Of a DNA stretch of 64,000 nucleotides, positions 28,329 through 36,434 are shown piece after piece. The notes below the pieces were generated by a model that did no database searches, had not been told where the DNA came from, and saw only the letters and a program-made list of their open reading frames with translations. The first letter of the stretch is position 1, and each line of letters starts with the position of its first letter. The position numbers and the translations under genes were made by a program. The stretch covers positions 62,001 through 126,000 of the forward strand of contig CANMKS010000001.1 in NCBI GenBank assembly GCA_947498645.1, written 5' to 3'. The DNA comes from an uncultured Paracoccaceae bacterium (GTDB taxonomy: Bacteria; Pseudomonadota; Alphaproteobacteria; Rhodobacterales; Rhodobacteraceae).

Positions 28329-28583
28329 ATGACCTACTTCTCGTTGATTGACCTGTGCCGCCGTGAAGGCATATCTCAGGGCATTTACTACAAATGGTCA
28401 AAGGACTTTATGGAAGCTGGTAAAAAGCGGCTTGCGGGTGACACGGCGCGTGCTGCGAACACTGATCAGGTCAAGGAACTGCGTCGCGAGGCAAAGGATC
28501 TCAAAGAGGTGGTTGCGGAGCAGACGCTCGAACTGCGCCTTCTCAAAAAAAGCATGTTCGACGGTGGGGGCGACCACGAATGA
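28329..28583 (+). pseudogene. IS3-family OrfA, 5'-truncated
   Basis: An 84-residue frame with the OrfA leucine-zipper half (LCRREGISQGIYYKWSKDF, GKKRLAGDTARAA, LELRLLKKSM). Family OrfA proteins are longer at the N-terminus, so the real start is lost. It overlaps orfB by ATGA, as is normal for IS3 elements that use ribosomal frameshifting. Confidence 0.8.
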
Positions 28584-29559
28584 GGTATCCCGCATCCGAG
28601 AAGTTAGAGATCATCCGGCTGGTCGAAGACAGCCATCTGTCGGCGCGCCTTACACTGGCCAAACTGGGTATCCCTAGGACCACATTCTATCGCTGGTACG
28701 ACCGGTATCTGCAGCGTGGCGAAGCTGGGCTGCAGGATCGATCTCCCAAGCCAAAACACGTCTGGAACCGCGTGCCCGATGAAGTGAAGCGCAAGGTCGT
28801 CGACTTCGCCTTGCAGGAGACAGAGTTGTCACCCCGCGAGTTGGCGGTGACGTTCACGGACCAAGAGAGGTATTTTGTCTCGGAATCCACGGTGTATCGC
28901 GTGCTGAAAGCCCATGATCTGATCACCAGCCCGGCATTTATCGTGCTTAAGGCGGCGAATGAGTTCAAAGACAAGACCACAGCCATTAACCAGCTCTGGC
29001 AGACCGACTTCACCTATATCAAGGTCCTTGGTTGGGGCTGGTTTTACCTCAGCACGGTTCTCGACGATTACAGCCGCTACATCGTCTCTTGGAAGCTTTG
29101 CACCAACATGAGAGCTGAAGATGTGACGGACACGCTGGACCTCGCATTGCAGGCATCAGGTTGCGACCAAGTTCATGTCGTCACAAGCCACGCCTGCTGA
29201 GTGATAACGGATCAAGCTACGTCTCTGGCGACTTAGCAGAATGGTTGAAAGACAAAGGCATGAAGCACTCTCGTGGTGCGCCTTATCACCCTCAAACGCA
29301 GGGCAAAATCGAGCGTTGGCATCAGACCCTAAAGAACCGCATCCTGCTGGAGAACTACTTCCTGCCGGGTGATCTTGAGGCCCAAATCGAAGCCTTCGTC
29401 GATCACTACAATCACCAGCGCTACCACGAGAGCATCAACAACGTTACACCTGCCGACGTCTACTTTGGCCGTGACAAAGCCATTCTAAAACAAAGGGAAA
29501 GGATCAAACGAAAGACACTCGAAGCGCGACGCTTGCATCACCGCCAGCACGCCGCATAA
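28580..29559 (+). pseudogene. IS3-family OrfB (DDE integrase-type transposase), frameshifted
   Basis: The first frame (MRYPASEKLEIIRLVEDS ... DQVHVVTSHAC) stops early at about 29200, and the rest continues in another frame (KPRLLSDNGSSYVSGDL ... RRLHHRQHAA). The DDE residues are split across the two: D in WQTDFTYIK, D in LLSDNGSSY and E in GKIERWHQT. The family text HVV-KPRLLSDNG is restored if one base is added near 29182, pointing to a one-base deletion. The element is therefore not expected to transpose on its own. Confidence 0.85.
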
Positions 29560-30691
29560 TCAAACCAACCAGATGAGCCAAACTCTCTCTTAGTTTACGC
29601 AGCCATTGGTCCCAAAAACCCTGACGACGGACAGTCGCATAGTAATGCCGCCAACTATAAAGCGTGCGCGCTTTGCCATCAGCGCCTACCCGCAAATCCA
29701 GCTCATTCAACAACGCTTTAAAATGCTCAGCTAAGTTATGTAGCGTCGCCACTTCGCCCAGCCGCGTCGTAAACACAAACTCGTCGCTACGTTGTGTCAG
29801 CAGCTCATCGAAGCTGTCAGCGCATATTGCCTTGTTCAGCTTGCGCTGCCTGTCCAAGTACTTGTCTACCCTGTCTCGCGCCACTGCCGTCCGCTTCCGC
29901 GTTTTGCCGTCAACGTTCACCACCAAGTAGCGCTCATCGTCCTTTTCGTGCCACTCAATATTGCGCCAACGCAAACCAAGCGCCTCCGTACCGTGCCGCA
30001 CACCAGTGTTTGCCAGAAAAAGTACGTAGTTATGCAGCACTTCACGCGTTGCAGCCGCCTTTTCATTCCGCGTTTTCTTGTGCCAACTGCGCAGAGCCGT
30101 GTAAATTTTGGTGTACTCAGCGTTTGTGAAGCTGCCCCTGCTTTCGCTTTTGGCGCCCTTGTTTAGCAAAGTTGGACGCAGAGATTTTACCAACCAGCCG
30201 TGCAGCTCTGCTTCATCCAAAACGCGGTTCAGTGCAGCATTGTGATTGTTAATGCCGCTCTGCGAAAACGGCTTTTTGTTTTGCTCTGTGCGCCACGCGT
30301 CAAACGCTGTCAGCGCAGCCAAATCTATCTTCGCTATGTCTGTATCGCCAAAATATGGAATCAGCCATCGACGCAGTGCTGACACGTAGTCTTTGTACGC
30401 TTGTTTACCAACACCGCCGACGAGTTCGTTTTGCATGCGTTTGATGGCATATTCAGCAACGTGCTTGAACTTACGCGTTTGCGCGGGCAGCTTGTTTTTG
30501 ATGCGTGCGCGCGTTTCAAACATCAACTCAAGCGCACGCTCTCGCGCTTCGTCCAAATCATCAGTCTTCGTGCTGCGCACAATGCGCTTGCCGTTGTCCA
30601 ACGTCAGCCGCGCGCACCAGTTTTCGCTGCCTTGCCGCTTATCCAGCTTCAGCTTCTTGTGCACATTTATTGTCTGTACGCCGTAGCTCAT
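29504..30691 (-). pseudogene. Tyrosine recombinase/integrase, 3' end replaced by IS sequence
   Basis: The N-terminal and central domains look sound (MSYGVQTINVHKKLKLDKR; catalytic R in ANTGVRHGTEALGLRW; box II YSWRHYYATVRRQG). After RRQG at about 29618 the frame enters the reverse strand of the IS3 remnant and runs 37 codons to a stop, so the last box with the nucleophilic tyrosine is missing. The protein should be inactive. The gene starts 166 bp from the left tRNA-Cys repeat, as expected for the integrase of an older element at the same target. Confidence 0.82.
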
Positions 30692-30856
30692 CGTCAGCCA
30701 TTTTCACTAAGTGCCTGTTGCTAAAGACTGTACGGCAAAAATGAGCAAAACGCAGCTGAAAACTGTACGCGGACTGTGTACAAGTTGTGCACGAAAAATT
30801 GAAAGCTATATCTTGTGAATTTTTTTGCGTTTTTGAGCTGAAGATATACAAGATAT
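30692..30856. other. AT-rich region with ACTGTACG repeats beside the left tRNA-Cys repeat
   Basis: ACTGTACG occurs at 30727-30734 and 30762-30769, with a related ACTGTGTAC at about 30773. These lie between the truncated integrase and the att repeat and could be integrase arm sites or operators of the old element. No gene is seen. Confidence 0.35.
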
Positions 30857-30903
30857 TGGAGGCGAGTACCGGAATCGAACCGGTCTACACGGATTTGCAA
30901 TCC
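30857..30903. repeat. Left attachment repeat (3' part of tRNA-Cys)
   Basis: A 47-bp sequence identical to 47015-47061, covering the tRNA-Cys 3' end from encoded CCA to the anticodon stem. The rest of the tRNA is absent here, so this is not a tRNA gene. Five bases later AATCCGCTG (30909-30917) recurs, a 9-mer also found at the edge of the full tRNA (47057-47065). Confidence 0.92.
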
Positions 30904-30932
30904 TAAGGAATCCGCTGAAAACATTGAACTTT

Positions 30933-30944
30933 ATTGTAAAATGA
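30933..30944. repeat. Candidate integrase arm site, left copy
   Basis: ATTGTAAAATGA, 29 bp inside the left attachment repeat. The same 12-mer lies at 46946-46957 near the right end. A direct repeat just inside both ends fits an arm-type integrase or excisionase site. Confidence 0.45.
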
Positions 30945-31078
30945 TCCGCACAGTGCCTGTGGAATATCAGTAGGTTGATTGCTGATAGTACAACGGTAGG
31001 ATAAATTCTAGTGCGTCCCCAGCATTGCAGCGTGACGTTCTGGACAACCTTGAAGTGCTGTGAAGATTTCCAATCTAT

Positions 31079-32464
31079 TCAACGATAACGTGGGTCTTTG
31101 CAGTTGCCGCTTAAGGAAAATTCGGTGGTCGTTCGTTCCTTGCCCCAAATTTTGTTCCCTGCCCTCTGGGGGTGCATCTGAAAGTATTCATTGCGCTCCA
31201 AAAAATAGCGGTCGATAGCAGCTTTGGCGTCATCTTTTGATGCGTAGTTGCTGTTATGAATGATGGCACGTGACATTCCACTGAAGATTGCTTCGATAAC
31301 ATTTAGGAACTGCGCGCCTGCGGGTAGTGGAGCCAGTTCAACTTCGGGGCCGCGCTTAGCTGATGGTTCAGAGTTTTCGCATTCAATTTTCTCTAAGAGT
31401 TTCTTTGAGACGTGCCAAGAAGCAGCATCCCAAGAAAGAAATATTCGATCAAGGTGAGCATATTGTGTTTTGAGTAAGTCTAGCAGCTTGATCATTTCTT
31501 CTGTGTTCTTTTTCTCTGAGTAGAAATGGGTGACTTGGTTGGTCGACAGCTCCAACGCAGCCGTCATGATCAGTGCTCCCTTGGACTTTTGAAATTGAGG
31601 CACTGTGAACGCTGTTCCCGGCGGGACCAGTTTCTTTCCCTGCCGCTGCTTGACTGCGAATGGGCCATACTCATCGATTGAAAAGAAGCCATCCTTGCGG
31701 CTTAACGAGCCCAATATTTCTTGAATGTTGGCAAGCTTTGTTCGGTACTCGGGATCATTGCTGGTTAGTACTTTTTTCGCCTTCAGCCAACGATAGCCCG
31801 CTTCTTTGACTATTTGTCGTATTGAATGCCTGCCGACCTTGAAGCCCGATTGAGCTATGGCATCCTGAAGATCAATCAACTTCCATGATGTACGATTGAA
31901 TCCAAAGTCGGATGGTGGCGCATGCATAACCTGAAAGACAGCCGCCTTAAGGTCTTCCCTTTGTGTAACTCTAAGGCGTTTGGGCCTTGCATTTGTTGTT
32001 TCGCAGCTTCCGTGTTTGGCTAGAACGTTGAGCCATCTGTAGTAGGTTGATCTCGGCACGCCTATACACTGTAGAGCGCATCTTTTTGATAGTTTCGAGT
32101 GCTCAACGAGGTCGATAACGTCTGCCTTTTCTGATGCGTTCATCCGAGTTGGAAAAGGAGATGTGGATTGACGGAGCGCAACAAATCGGCTCTTAAGCCT
32201 TGCGGTTTCTTCTCTTTGAGGCTCATTTTTAGTGGTCGGCTTCGATCTTTTAGGGCGAATGCTGCGGGCTTTCTCGAGGCCCAAAGTGCCTGAACGAATG
32301 AAGCGGCTACGCCAGCAATAATACAAGCTTTCGGAGATCTCATTTTTCTCGCAAAGCTCTGTAATTGTGCATGTTTTTTCGAGTCCAGCCAACACGATCT
32401 GGGCCTTGAACTGACTGGAATGAAGTCTTCTAGCTTTTACAGTATTCAGCATCTGTTGCTCCAA
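31079..32464 (-). CDS. IS630-like DDE transposase with IS3-type N-terminal HTH
   Basis: A 461-residue protein. The N-terminus resembles IS3 OrfA helix-turn-helix domains (LHSSQFKAQIVLAGLEKT, ISESLYYCWRSRF). A second HTH follows (CIGVPRSTYYRWLNVL), then an IS630-type catalytic core with D in FFSIDEYGPF, D in FLSWDAASWH and E in FLNVIEAIFSGMSRA. It appears full length and uninterrupted. I could not find terminal inverted repeats around it, so it may be an immobile or domesticated copy. It is the first gene inside the left end of the tRNA-Cys element. Confidence 0.75.
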   Translation of the reverse strand: MEQQMLNTVKARRLHSSQFKAQIVLAGLEKTCTITELCEKNEISESLYYCWRSRFIRSGTLGLEKARSIRPKRSKPTTKNEPQREETARLKSRFVALRQSTSPFPTRMNASEKADVIDLVEHSKLSKRCALQCIGVPRSTYYRWLNVLAKHGSCETTNARPKRLRVTQREDLKAAVFQVMHAPPSDFGFNRTSWKLIDLQDAIAQSGFKVGRHSIRQIVKEAGYRWLKAKKVLTSNDPEYRTKLANIQEILGSLSRKDGFFSIDEYGPFAVKQRQGKKLVPPGTAFTVPQFQKSKGALIMTAALELSTNQVTHFYSEKKNTEEMIKLLDLLKTQYAHLDRIFLSWDAASWHVSKKLLEKIECENSEPSAKRGPEVELAPLPAGAQFLNVIEAIFSGMSRAIIHNSNYASKDDAKAAIDRYFLERNEYFQMHPQRAGNKIWGKERTTTEFSLSGNCKDPRYR

Positions 32465-32587
32465 GTTCTTCTCAAAAACATGGAGAATAGCCTAGTTGGG
32501 CTGAACGAGTTGGCGGTTCATGAGTCTGGCAGGCCAGCTTTACCCGTACTGATGAAGCAGTTCTAGATCCGCTGTAGGTGACATGCG

Positions 32588-33235
32588 CTACATATCGTCC
32601 TTAAAGACTTTAACGTTGTGATAGTCGATGCTCACTGCAGATACGGAGTGGCCATGTGACGCCCTAAGTTGTTTTCTGTCTAGAGGTATGCACCCGAAAT
32701 CCAACATCGCGTGATGATTTGGGCATACTACCAAAATATTCTCGGGAAGATCCGGCCCACTGTGTGGGGCTCCTAGGGGAATAATATGATGGGCTTCAGC
32801 ATAGGATCGCCCATCTGGCAACTCGATGCTGAGCCCACAGATCTGGCACTTGTTGGAGTGAAGCGCCTTTATCTTTCTTGTCATCGCCGTGTCGCGGATG
32901 ATCCGGAGCACAGTTTGCTCTTCGGTAGGCGGGTCTTGGTTTCCATCGGTGTCTTCTAGGTCAATCGCAACTGGCGAAGCAACCAATTGGTCACGCAGCC
33001 CCCACACCCCGTTGCCGAGCCCGTGCACACTAAAGAAGATGTCCCGCGTGCCCCTCCAGTTGCTGGAGTCTGAGGAGTTGTATTCCAGTTCCTTGCGCAC
33101 CACCTCTTCTAACGAGATAGGTGTGGTATCACCGTTCTCCACTCTGACCTTGCGGACCTCCAGATAGATGTCTTTCAGGCTTGCGTTGCCGCCTAGATTG
33201 TCGAGTGCGAGTTCTACAGACTGCCACCAAAACAC
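32588..33235 (-). CDS. HNH endonuclease with N-terminal winged-helix-like domain
   Basis: A 215-residue protein starting with GTG at 33235 (MFWWQSVELALDNLGG). Residues 1-85 look like a small helical/winged-helix domain of the type found in restriction proteins. The C-terminal half is an HNH nuclease: C130-QI-C133, AEAHHIIPL with H149/H150, N166 (LPENILVV), C171-PNHH. The cysteine pairs suggest a zinc-stabilised beta-beta-alpha fold. It follows the GHKL ATPase gene by 37 bp on the same strand, which suggests a shared transcript and function. DNA cleavage as the effector step is inference. Confidence 0.82.
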   Translation of the reverse strand: MFWWQSVELALDNLGGNASLKDIYLEVRKVRVENGDTTPISLEEVVRKELEYNSSDSSNWRGTRDIFFSVHGLGNGVWGLRDQLVASPVAIDLEDTDGNQDPPTEEQTVLRIIRDTAMTRKIKALHSNKCQICGLSIELPDGRSYAEAHHIIPLGAPHSGPDLPENILVVCPNHHAMLDFGCIPLDRKQLRASHGHSVSAVSIDYHNVKVFKDDM

Positions 33236-33272
33236 TACCCTTAACTCCTCCTGATATCCACTTCCGTCTTCG

Positions 33273-35129
33273 TTATGAAGTCGCTTGAAGTTCGTCGTTT
33301 TCCAGCGCTTCGGCCTTTATTTCCGTGCGCACCCACTTCCGGGCAGCGTTGATACTCTGGCGATAGTCGTCGGCTGCCAAGGAAAGGGACTCTGGTGACG
33401 TGGCACGATCAAGGTCGTCTATCGACCAATCATCGGCAAGCCGTTTACTGATTGCAAAGCAAGTTGCTTTTCCCACTCTGAAAGCCGTGAAACGTTGTGC
33501 GGCCTTAAGTACCAAAGTTCGTAAGGTTTCCGGGTCAATCTGCCCAGCAAACGAAAGCTCTAACTCCGCCGCCATTCTATCCACCGCAGAGTACTTACCA
33601 TTCACGAACAGTGATTGGGCATCTTTGTAGTACTTGCCTGCTCGCCCTTTGATACCCTTCTCTTCGATATCTTCGAGCGCTGTAAGGATTTCGATTGTGG
33701 GCACACGCTCGAGAGCCTTTGATTCCTTAGACAGCTTTGCGCCTTCGGGCGCTTTCCGAACGTTCTTGTTCGAAGCGCGTTTTGTCTGATGCTTGATCTG
33801 GCGAAGAATACCTTCCTCGTCATCATCAAACCCTTCGGCATCCGCCTGTTCAGTTTCGTCTCGACCATCATCAACGTTCTCGACTCTATCGGGAAGAGCC
33901 TTGGAAGGAGCAAAGGCCACAGTCGGTACCTTGAATTCATCTAACAATTTTTGAAGGTCCTGCTGGAGGTCATCAAGATTGTCGTCTGAAGGCGGGTGCG
34001 CGTCTCGGATCACATCTTTCACCCAATCCGGCATCAAGTCTCGTACGATGGATGCAAAGTGTTCTGCGGTAAGAGACGAGCGGTCCTCGGGTGAGGTCAG
34101 CCCATCCCGGTATTGATTGGGCAAGGCCATGCTTGCCGGAAGGACGATTTCGACCGTCAGGACAGTGGACCCGAATGGAATTCCGAAGTTCGGCGCGGCT
34201 GCTGACCAGCGTTTTTTGGTTTTGATGTCATAACGCTCACCTTTGTGAACAAGGGCGCAAAATGTAGTCGATGGTGTCGCTGAGTTCAACACGGCACTCA
34301 TCGAGTGGCTGTAGCCTGACTTCTTCGGGTCATGGATAAAGTGAATTTCCACATTAGTTTCCGGACAACGCACCGTTTCTGAGTTGGGAAGCTTTGGGAT
34401 CGACGCCGAGAGCGTTTTCAACTGACGGAACCTCCCCGTTTCGCCTTTGCCACCACCTTGGGTCATCGAAACGTCGGCTTTGACCTCTACGCCCGGGCGA
34501 AAAGCTGCAAATCGACGAAAGACTTGCGAGCTCACATAGCTGCGCTCAACTTTCACCCCCCGACCAATGGGCTCTGAGACGGTGTCATGCTCGTCGTCCT
34601 CACCGAAAAGAACCACCTCGGTCCAGTCGAAATCAATCTCTTGACGCTCTGCCAGCACTGCCTCAGTGACATCGAAAACGGTGTCTTCGGTGCCGTCCTC
34701 GAATTCCACAGGATACCTCACATAGGTTTGCTCTTCGTCGTCGTAGCCGATGGTGACCTCGTGGACCGTACCCTCCTTACATGAGCGGTATCGAATACCA
34801 GCAGGGTTAACAGTCAATCCAGACACTTTGGCTCCAATCCCAAAGTTTCCATCAAGGGCCATTGGTTTGTTGATCGATGAAGACAAATTTGTCGCCATCC
34901 GCAATTCGGCATCGTTCATGCCCGGACCAGTATTCCAGAACGTTAGTTTCCGAACACCGTCAACAATCGTTGGATAAATTCGAACTTCCTTTGGCCCCTC
35001 TAATGCAAGAGTGGCATTTTCCTGCGCGTTCATGAAGAACTCGCGGATTAGTGTATGTGTGGGTGCCTGATCAATAAGGCGATTAATCAAAAAGCGATCG
35101 TCGTGGATCTGTAGTGGTTCAGCACTCAT
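33273..35129 (-). CDS. GHKL (Hsp90/MORC/RIIA-like) ATPase
   Basis: A 618-residue protein from the ATG at 35129 (MSAEPLQIHDDRF), which has AAGGA at good spacing; an upstream frame extension is unlikely. The N-terminal Bergerat ATP fold is complete: N-box REFFMNAQEN (E30, N34), G1 WNTGPGMND (66-71) and G2 GNFGIGAKVSG (94-101). A transducer-like middle follows, then an acidic linker (DDGRDETEQADAEGFDDDEE, about residues 455-475) and a C-terminal helical domain. The N-terminal order recalls phage RIIA-type GHKL proteins. It lies between a 76-residue protein and an HNH nuclease. Confidence 0.8.
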   Translation of the reverse strand: MSAEPLQIHDDRFLINRLIDQAPTHTLIREFFMNAQENATLALEGPKEVRIYPTIVDGVRKLTFWNTGPGMNDAELRMATNLSSSINKPMALDGNFGIGAKVSGLTVNPAGIRYRSCKEGTVHEVTIGYDDEEQTYVRYPVEFEDGTEDTVFDVTEAVLAERQEIDFDWTEVVLFGEDDEHDTVSEPIGRGVKVERSYVSSQVFRRFAAFRPGVEVKADVSMTQGGGKGETGRFRQLKTLSASIPKLPNSETVRCPETNVEIHFIHDPKKSGYSHSMSAVLNSATPSTTFCALVHKGERYDIKTKKRWSAAAPNFGIPFGSTVLTVEIVLPASMALPNQYRDGLTSPEDRSSLTAEHFASIVRDLMPDWVKDVIRDAHPPSDDNLDDLQQDLQKLLDEFKVPTVAFAPSKALPDRVENVDDGRDETEQADAEGFDDDEEGILRQIKHQTKRASNKNVRKAPEGAKLSKESKALERVPTIEILTALEDIEEKGIKGRAGKYYKDAQSLFVNGKYSAVDRMAAELELSFAGQIDPETLRTLVLKAAQRFTAFRVGKATCFAISKRLADDWSIDDLDRATSPESLSLAADDYRQSINAARKWVRTEIKAEALENDELQATS

Positions 35130-35139
35130 CTGTAATTCC

Positions 35140-35373
35140 TTAAAGCTTAAATGTTTCTGCGTCACCGGAGGTTGACGAACTAAACTTACGCTCAAGATCA
35201 TTTGTGGCTTCTTTCAAAGCCTTGATGATTTTTCGAACGTCTTGTTCGTCGTACTCGTACGCGCGCGTGTTGGATAGGTTGCCGATTTTTCGGATCGAAT
35301 CGAGTGCTGTTCGGGTCCGTCCCTCGGCAAGCTTCACGAATTTCTCACGTTTTTCGGATGTTAGGTCACTCAT
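35140..35373 (-). CDS. Small helical protein upstream of the GHKL ATPase
   Basis: A 76-residue protein from the ATG at 35373 (MSDLTSEKREKFVKLAEGR). It is charged and largely helical, with a RKIGNLSNTRAYEYDEQDV segment that I recall as recurrent in short proteins of mobile elements, but no named family. It ends 10 bp before the GHKL start, so it is the first gene of a three-gene unit. A small partner or regulatory subunit is a reasonable guess. Confidence 0.7.
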   Translation of the reverse strand: MSDLTSEKREKFVKLAEGRTRTALDSIRKIGNLSNTRAYEYDEQDVRKIIKALKEATNDLERKFSSSTSGDAETFKL

Positions 35374-35655
35374 GTCGGCCTCCTTCGTCACGTATTTGGG
35401 GTCTTTGATGCGAATTTCAATGCACAATTTCGCATATCTTGGCGAAATACGCAAAGATATTCACAAAGGTCACGTCGAGAAATCCGAGAGATCCGCTACA
35501 AAATCACTCAACCGGTTTGATTGACTTGGGTTGTTTCAACTGGTGTTGGCCTTAAAAGGCCTCGAAAATGAGCGTTTTCTTAACCAAGTTATTGCGAGAC
35601 AATGCTCCTCGTGATTGTTTCAAGATCGAATGCTGACAATGGTAACTTGGAAATA

Positions 35656-36270
35656 ATGGACATTCCTGAGAAGATCGCTGGTCGTGAGGCGCGAGAAATG
35701 CGCGAGCTCTTCAAGTCCTTTGCTGAACTGAAAAGCGAACTGCGTCGAAACGAGAGCGTGCTTTCACTTGCCGTCCGCCGCATGACGCCAGAGTATGTCG
35801 CTGAATTCTTGGATCTGCCAAATGCCGAGGCTAGCAGAATTCAATCGGAATTGATTGCTGAAGGCTGGATTCATGAAGAAAAACTGACTCCGACCCGTAA
35901 GGGAATGGGCTTGGCCCAACACATTGATAGGGAGAAGATATCGCGTGCAGAGGCTGAGGCGCTTGTCGAAAGAGTTATCTCATGGGCTGTAGCAACAAAT
36001 GCGAAGATCAGCGCAAGGGTGAAAATAAAAGAAATCCATCTGTACGGAAGCCTTCAGCGCGCCGCCGCATGGGTGGACGACGTCGACCTTTTTGTCGAGT
36101 TCACCACAATGGACCTAGGCATGGATTTACAACCCGAGGATATGGAGCTTGAGCACCGGCTATGCGAAGAGTTGTGTGCAATTTCTGACCGCCTGAGCCC
36201 ATCAACCGTCTTTGACCGAATGTCGATGCACGATGTTCCAACGCGAAAGGTATTCCCGTCAGCCAATTGA
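35656..36270 (+). CDS. Nucleotidyltransferase-like protein with N-terminal HTH
   Basis: About 204 residues from the ATG at 35656 (MDIPEKIAGREAREM); an in-frame ATG at 35602 would add 18 residues without a ribosome site. The N-terminal half looks like a winged helix (MTPEYVAEFLDLPNAEASRI). The C-terminal half has IHLYGSLQRAAAWVDDVDLF, a GS-x(10)-DxD arrangement typical of DNA-polymerase-beta-type minimal nucleotidyltransferases (MNT/AbiE class). No HEPN partner is adjacent. It is divergent from the GHKL/HNH unit, with a 282-bp gap. Antitoxin, regulator and tRNA- or protein-modifying roles are all possible. Confidence 0.62.
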   Translation: MDIPEKIAGREAREMRELFKSFAELKSELRRNESVLSLAVRRMTPEYVAEFLDLPNAEASRIQSELIAEGWIHEEKLTPTRKGMGLAQHIDREKISRAEAEALVERVISWAVATNAKISARVKIKEIHLYGSLQRAAAWVDDVDLFVEFTTMDLGMDLQPEDMELEHRLCEELCAISDRLSPSTVFDRMSMHDVPTRKVFPSAN

Positions 36271-36434
36271 AGGCCATTCGCGTTATAATGTAGAGTCGAT
36301 GGGGCGAGAGCGAGAACGAATGCTGATCACTGGGCATTTACGAAAGGAGATCGTTCCAAGTTCGATACACGTATCCCAAGAACGATCGTTTTTGAGTGGT
36401 GTTGCCTCGTTGGATACAAATTGAACAAGAGGAT

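Larger units (their letters stand above)
28320..29617 (+). mobile_element. IS3-family insertion sequence remnant
   Basis: It contains the 3' part of orfA and a frameshifted orfB of an IS3-type element. The left end is truncated: the N-terminal helix-turn-helix region of OrfA is missing. The right end is placed at about 29611-29618, where the reading frame of the interrupted integrase stops matching its family. No intact terminal inverted repeats are recognisable. Confidence 0.75.
22666..30856. mobile_element. Decayed composite island between tRNA-Ser and the tRNA-Cys repeat
   Basis: The stretch holds a frameshifted integrase next to tRNA-Ser, the 5' remnant of a conjugative relaxase, a two-gene GHKL/kinase plus receiver module, an IS3-type remnant and a second, truncated integrase next to the left tRNA-Cys repeat. 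Composition changes abruptly near 25280, from GC-rich to AT-richer. No far-end attachment copy for tRNA-Ser is visible, so the outer limits are inferred from gene content. Confidence 0.6.

Noticed and set aside
22655-30856. Far-end att copy of the tRNA-Ser 3' sequence
   Set aside because: No second copy of the T-arm/acceptor sequence was found by eye in the window.
30857-30930. Second tRNA-Cys gene
   Set aside because: Only the 3' part (47 bp) matches; the D-arm and 5' acceptor strand are absent, so it is an att copy.
31060-32480. Terminal inverted repeats for the IS630-like gene
   Set aside because: Visual comparison of the flanks gave no convincing inverted pair or TA duplication.
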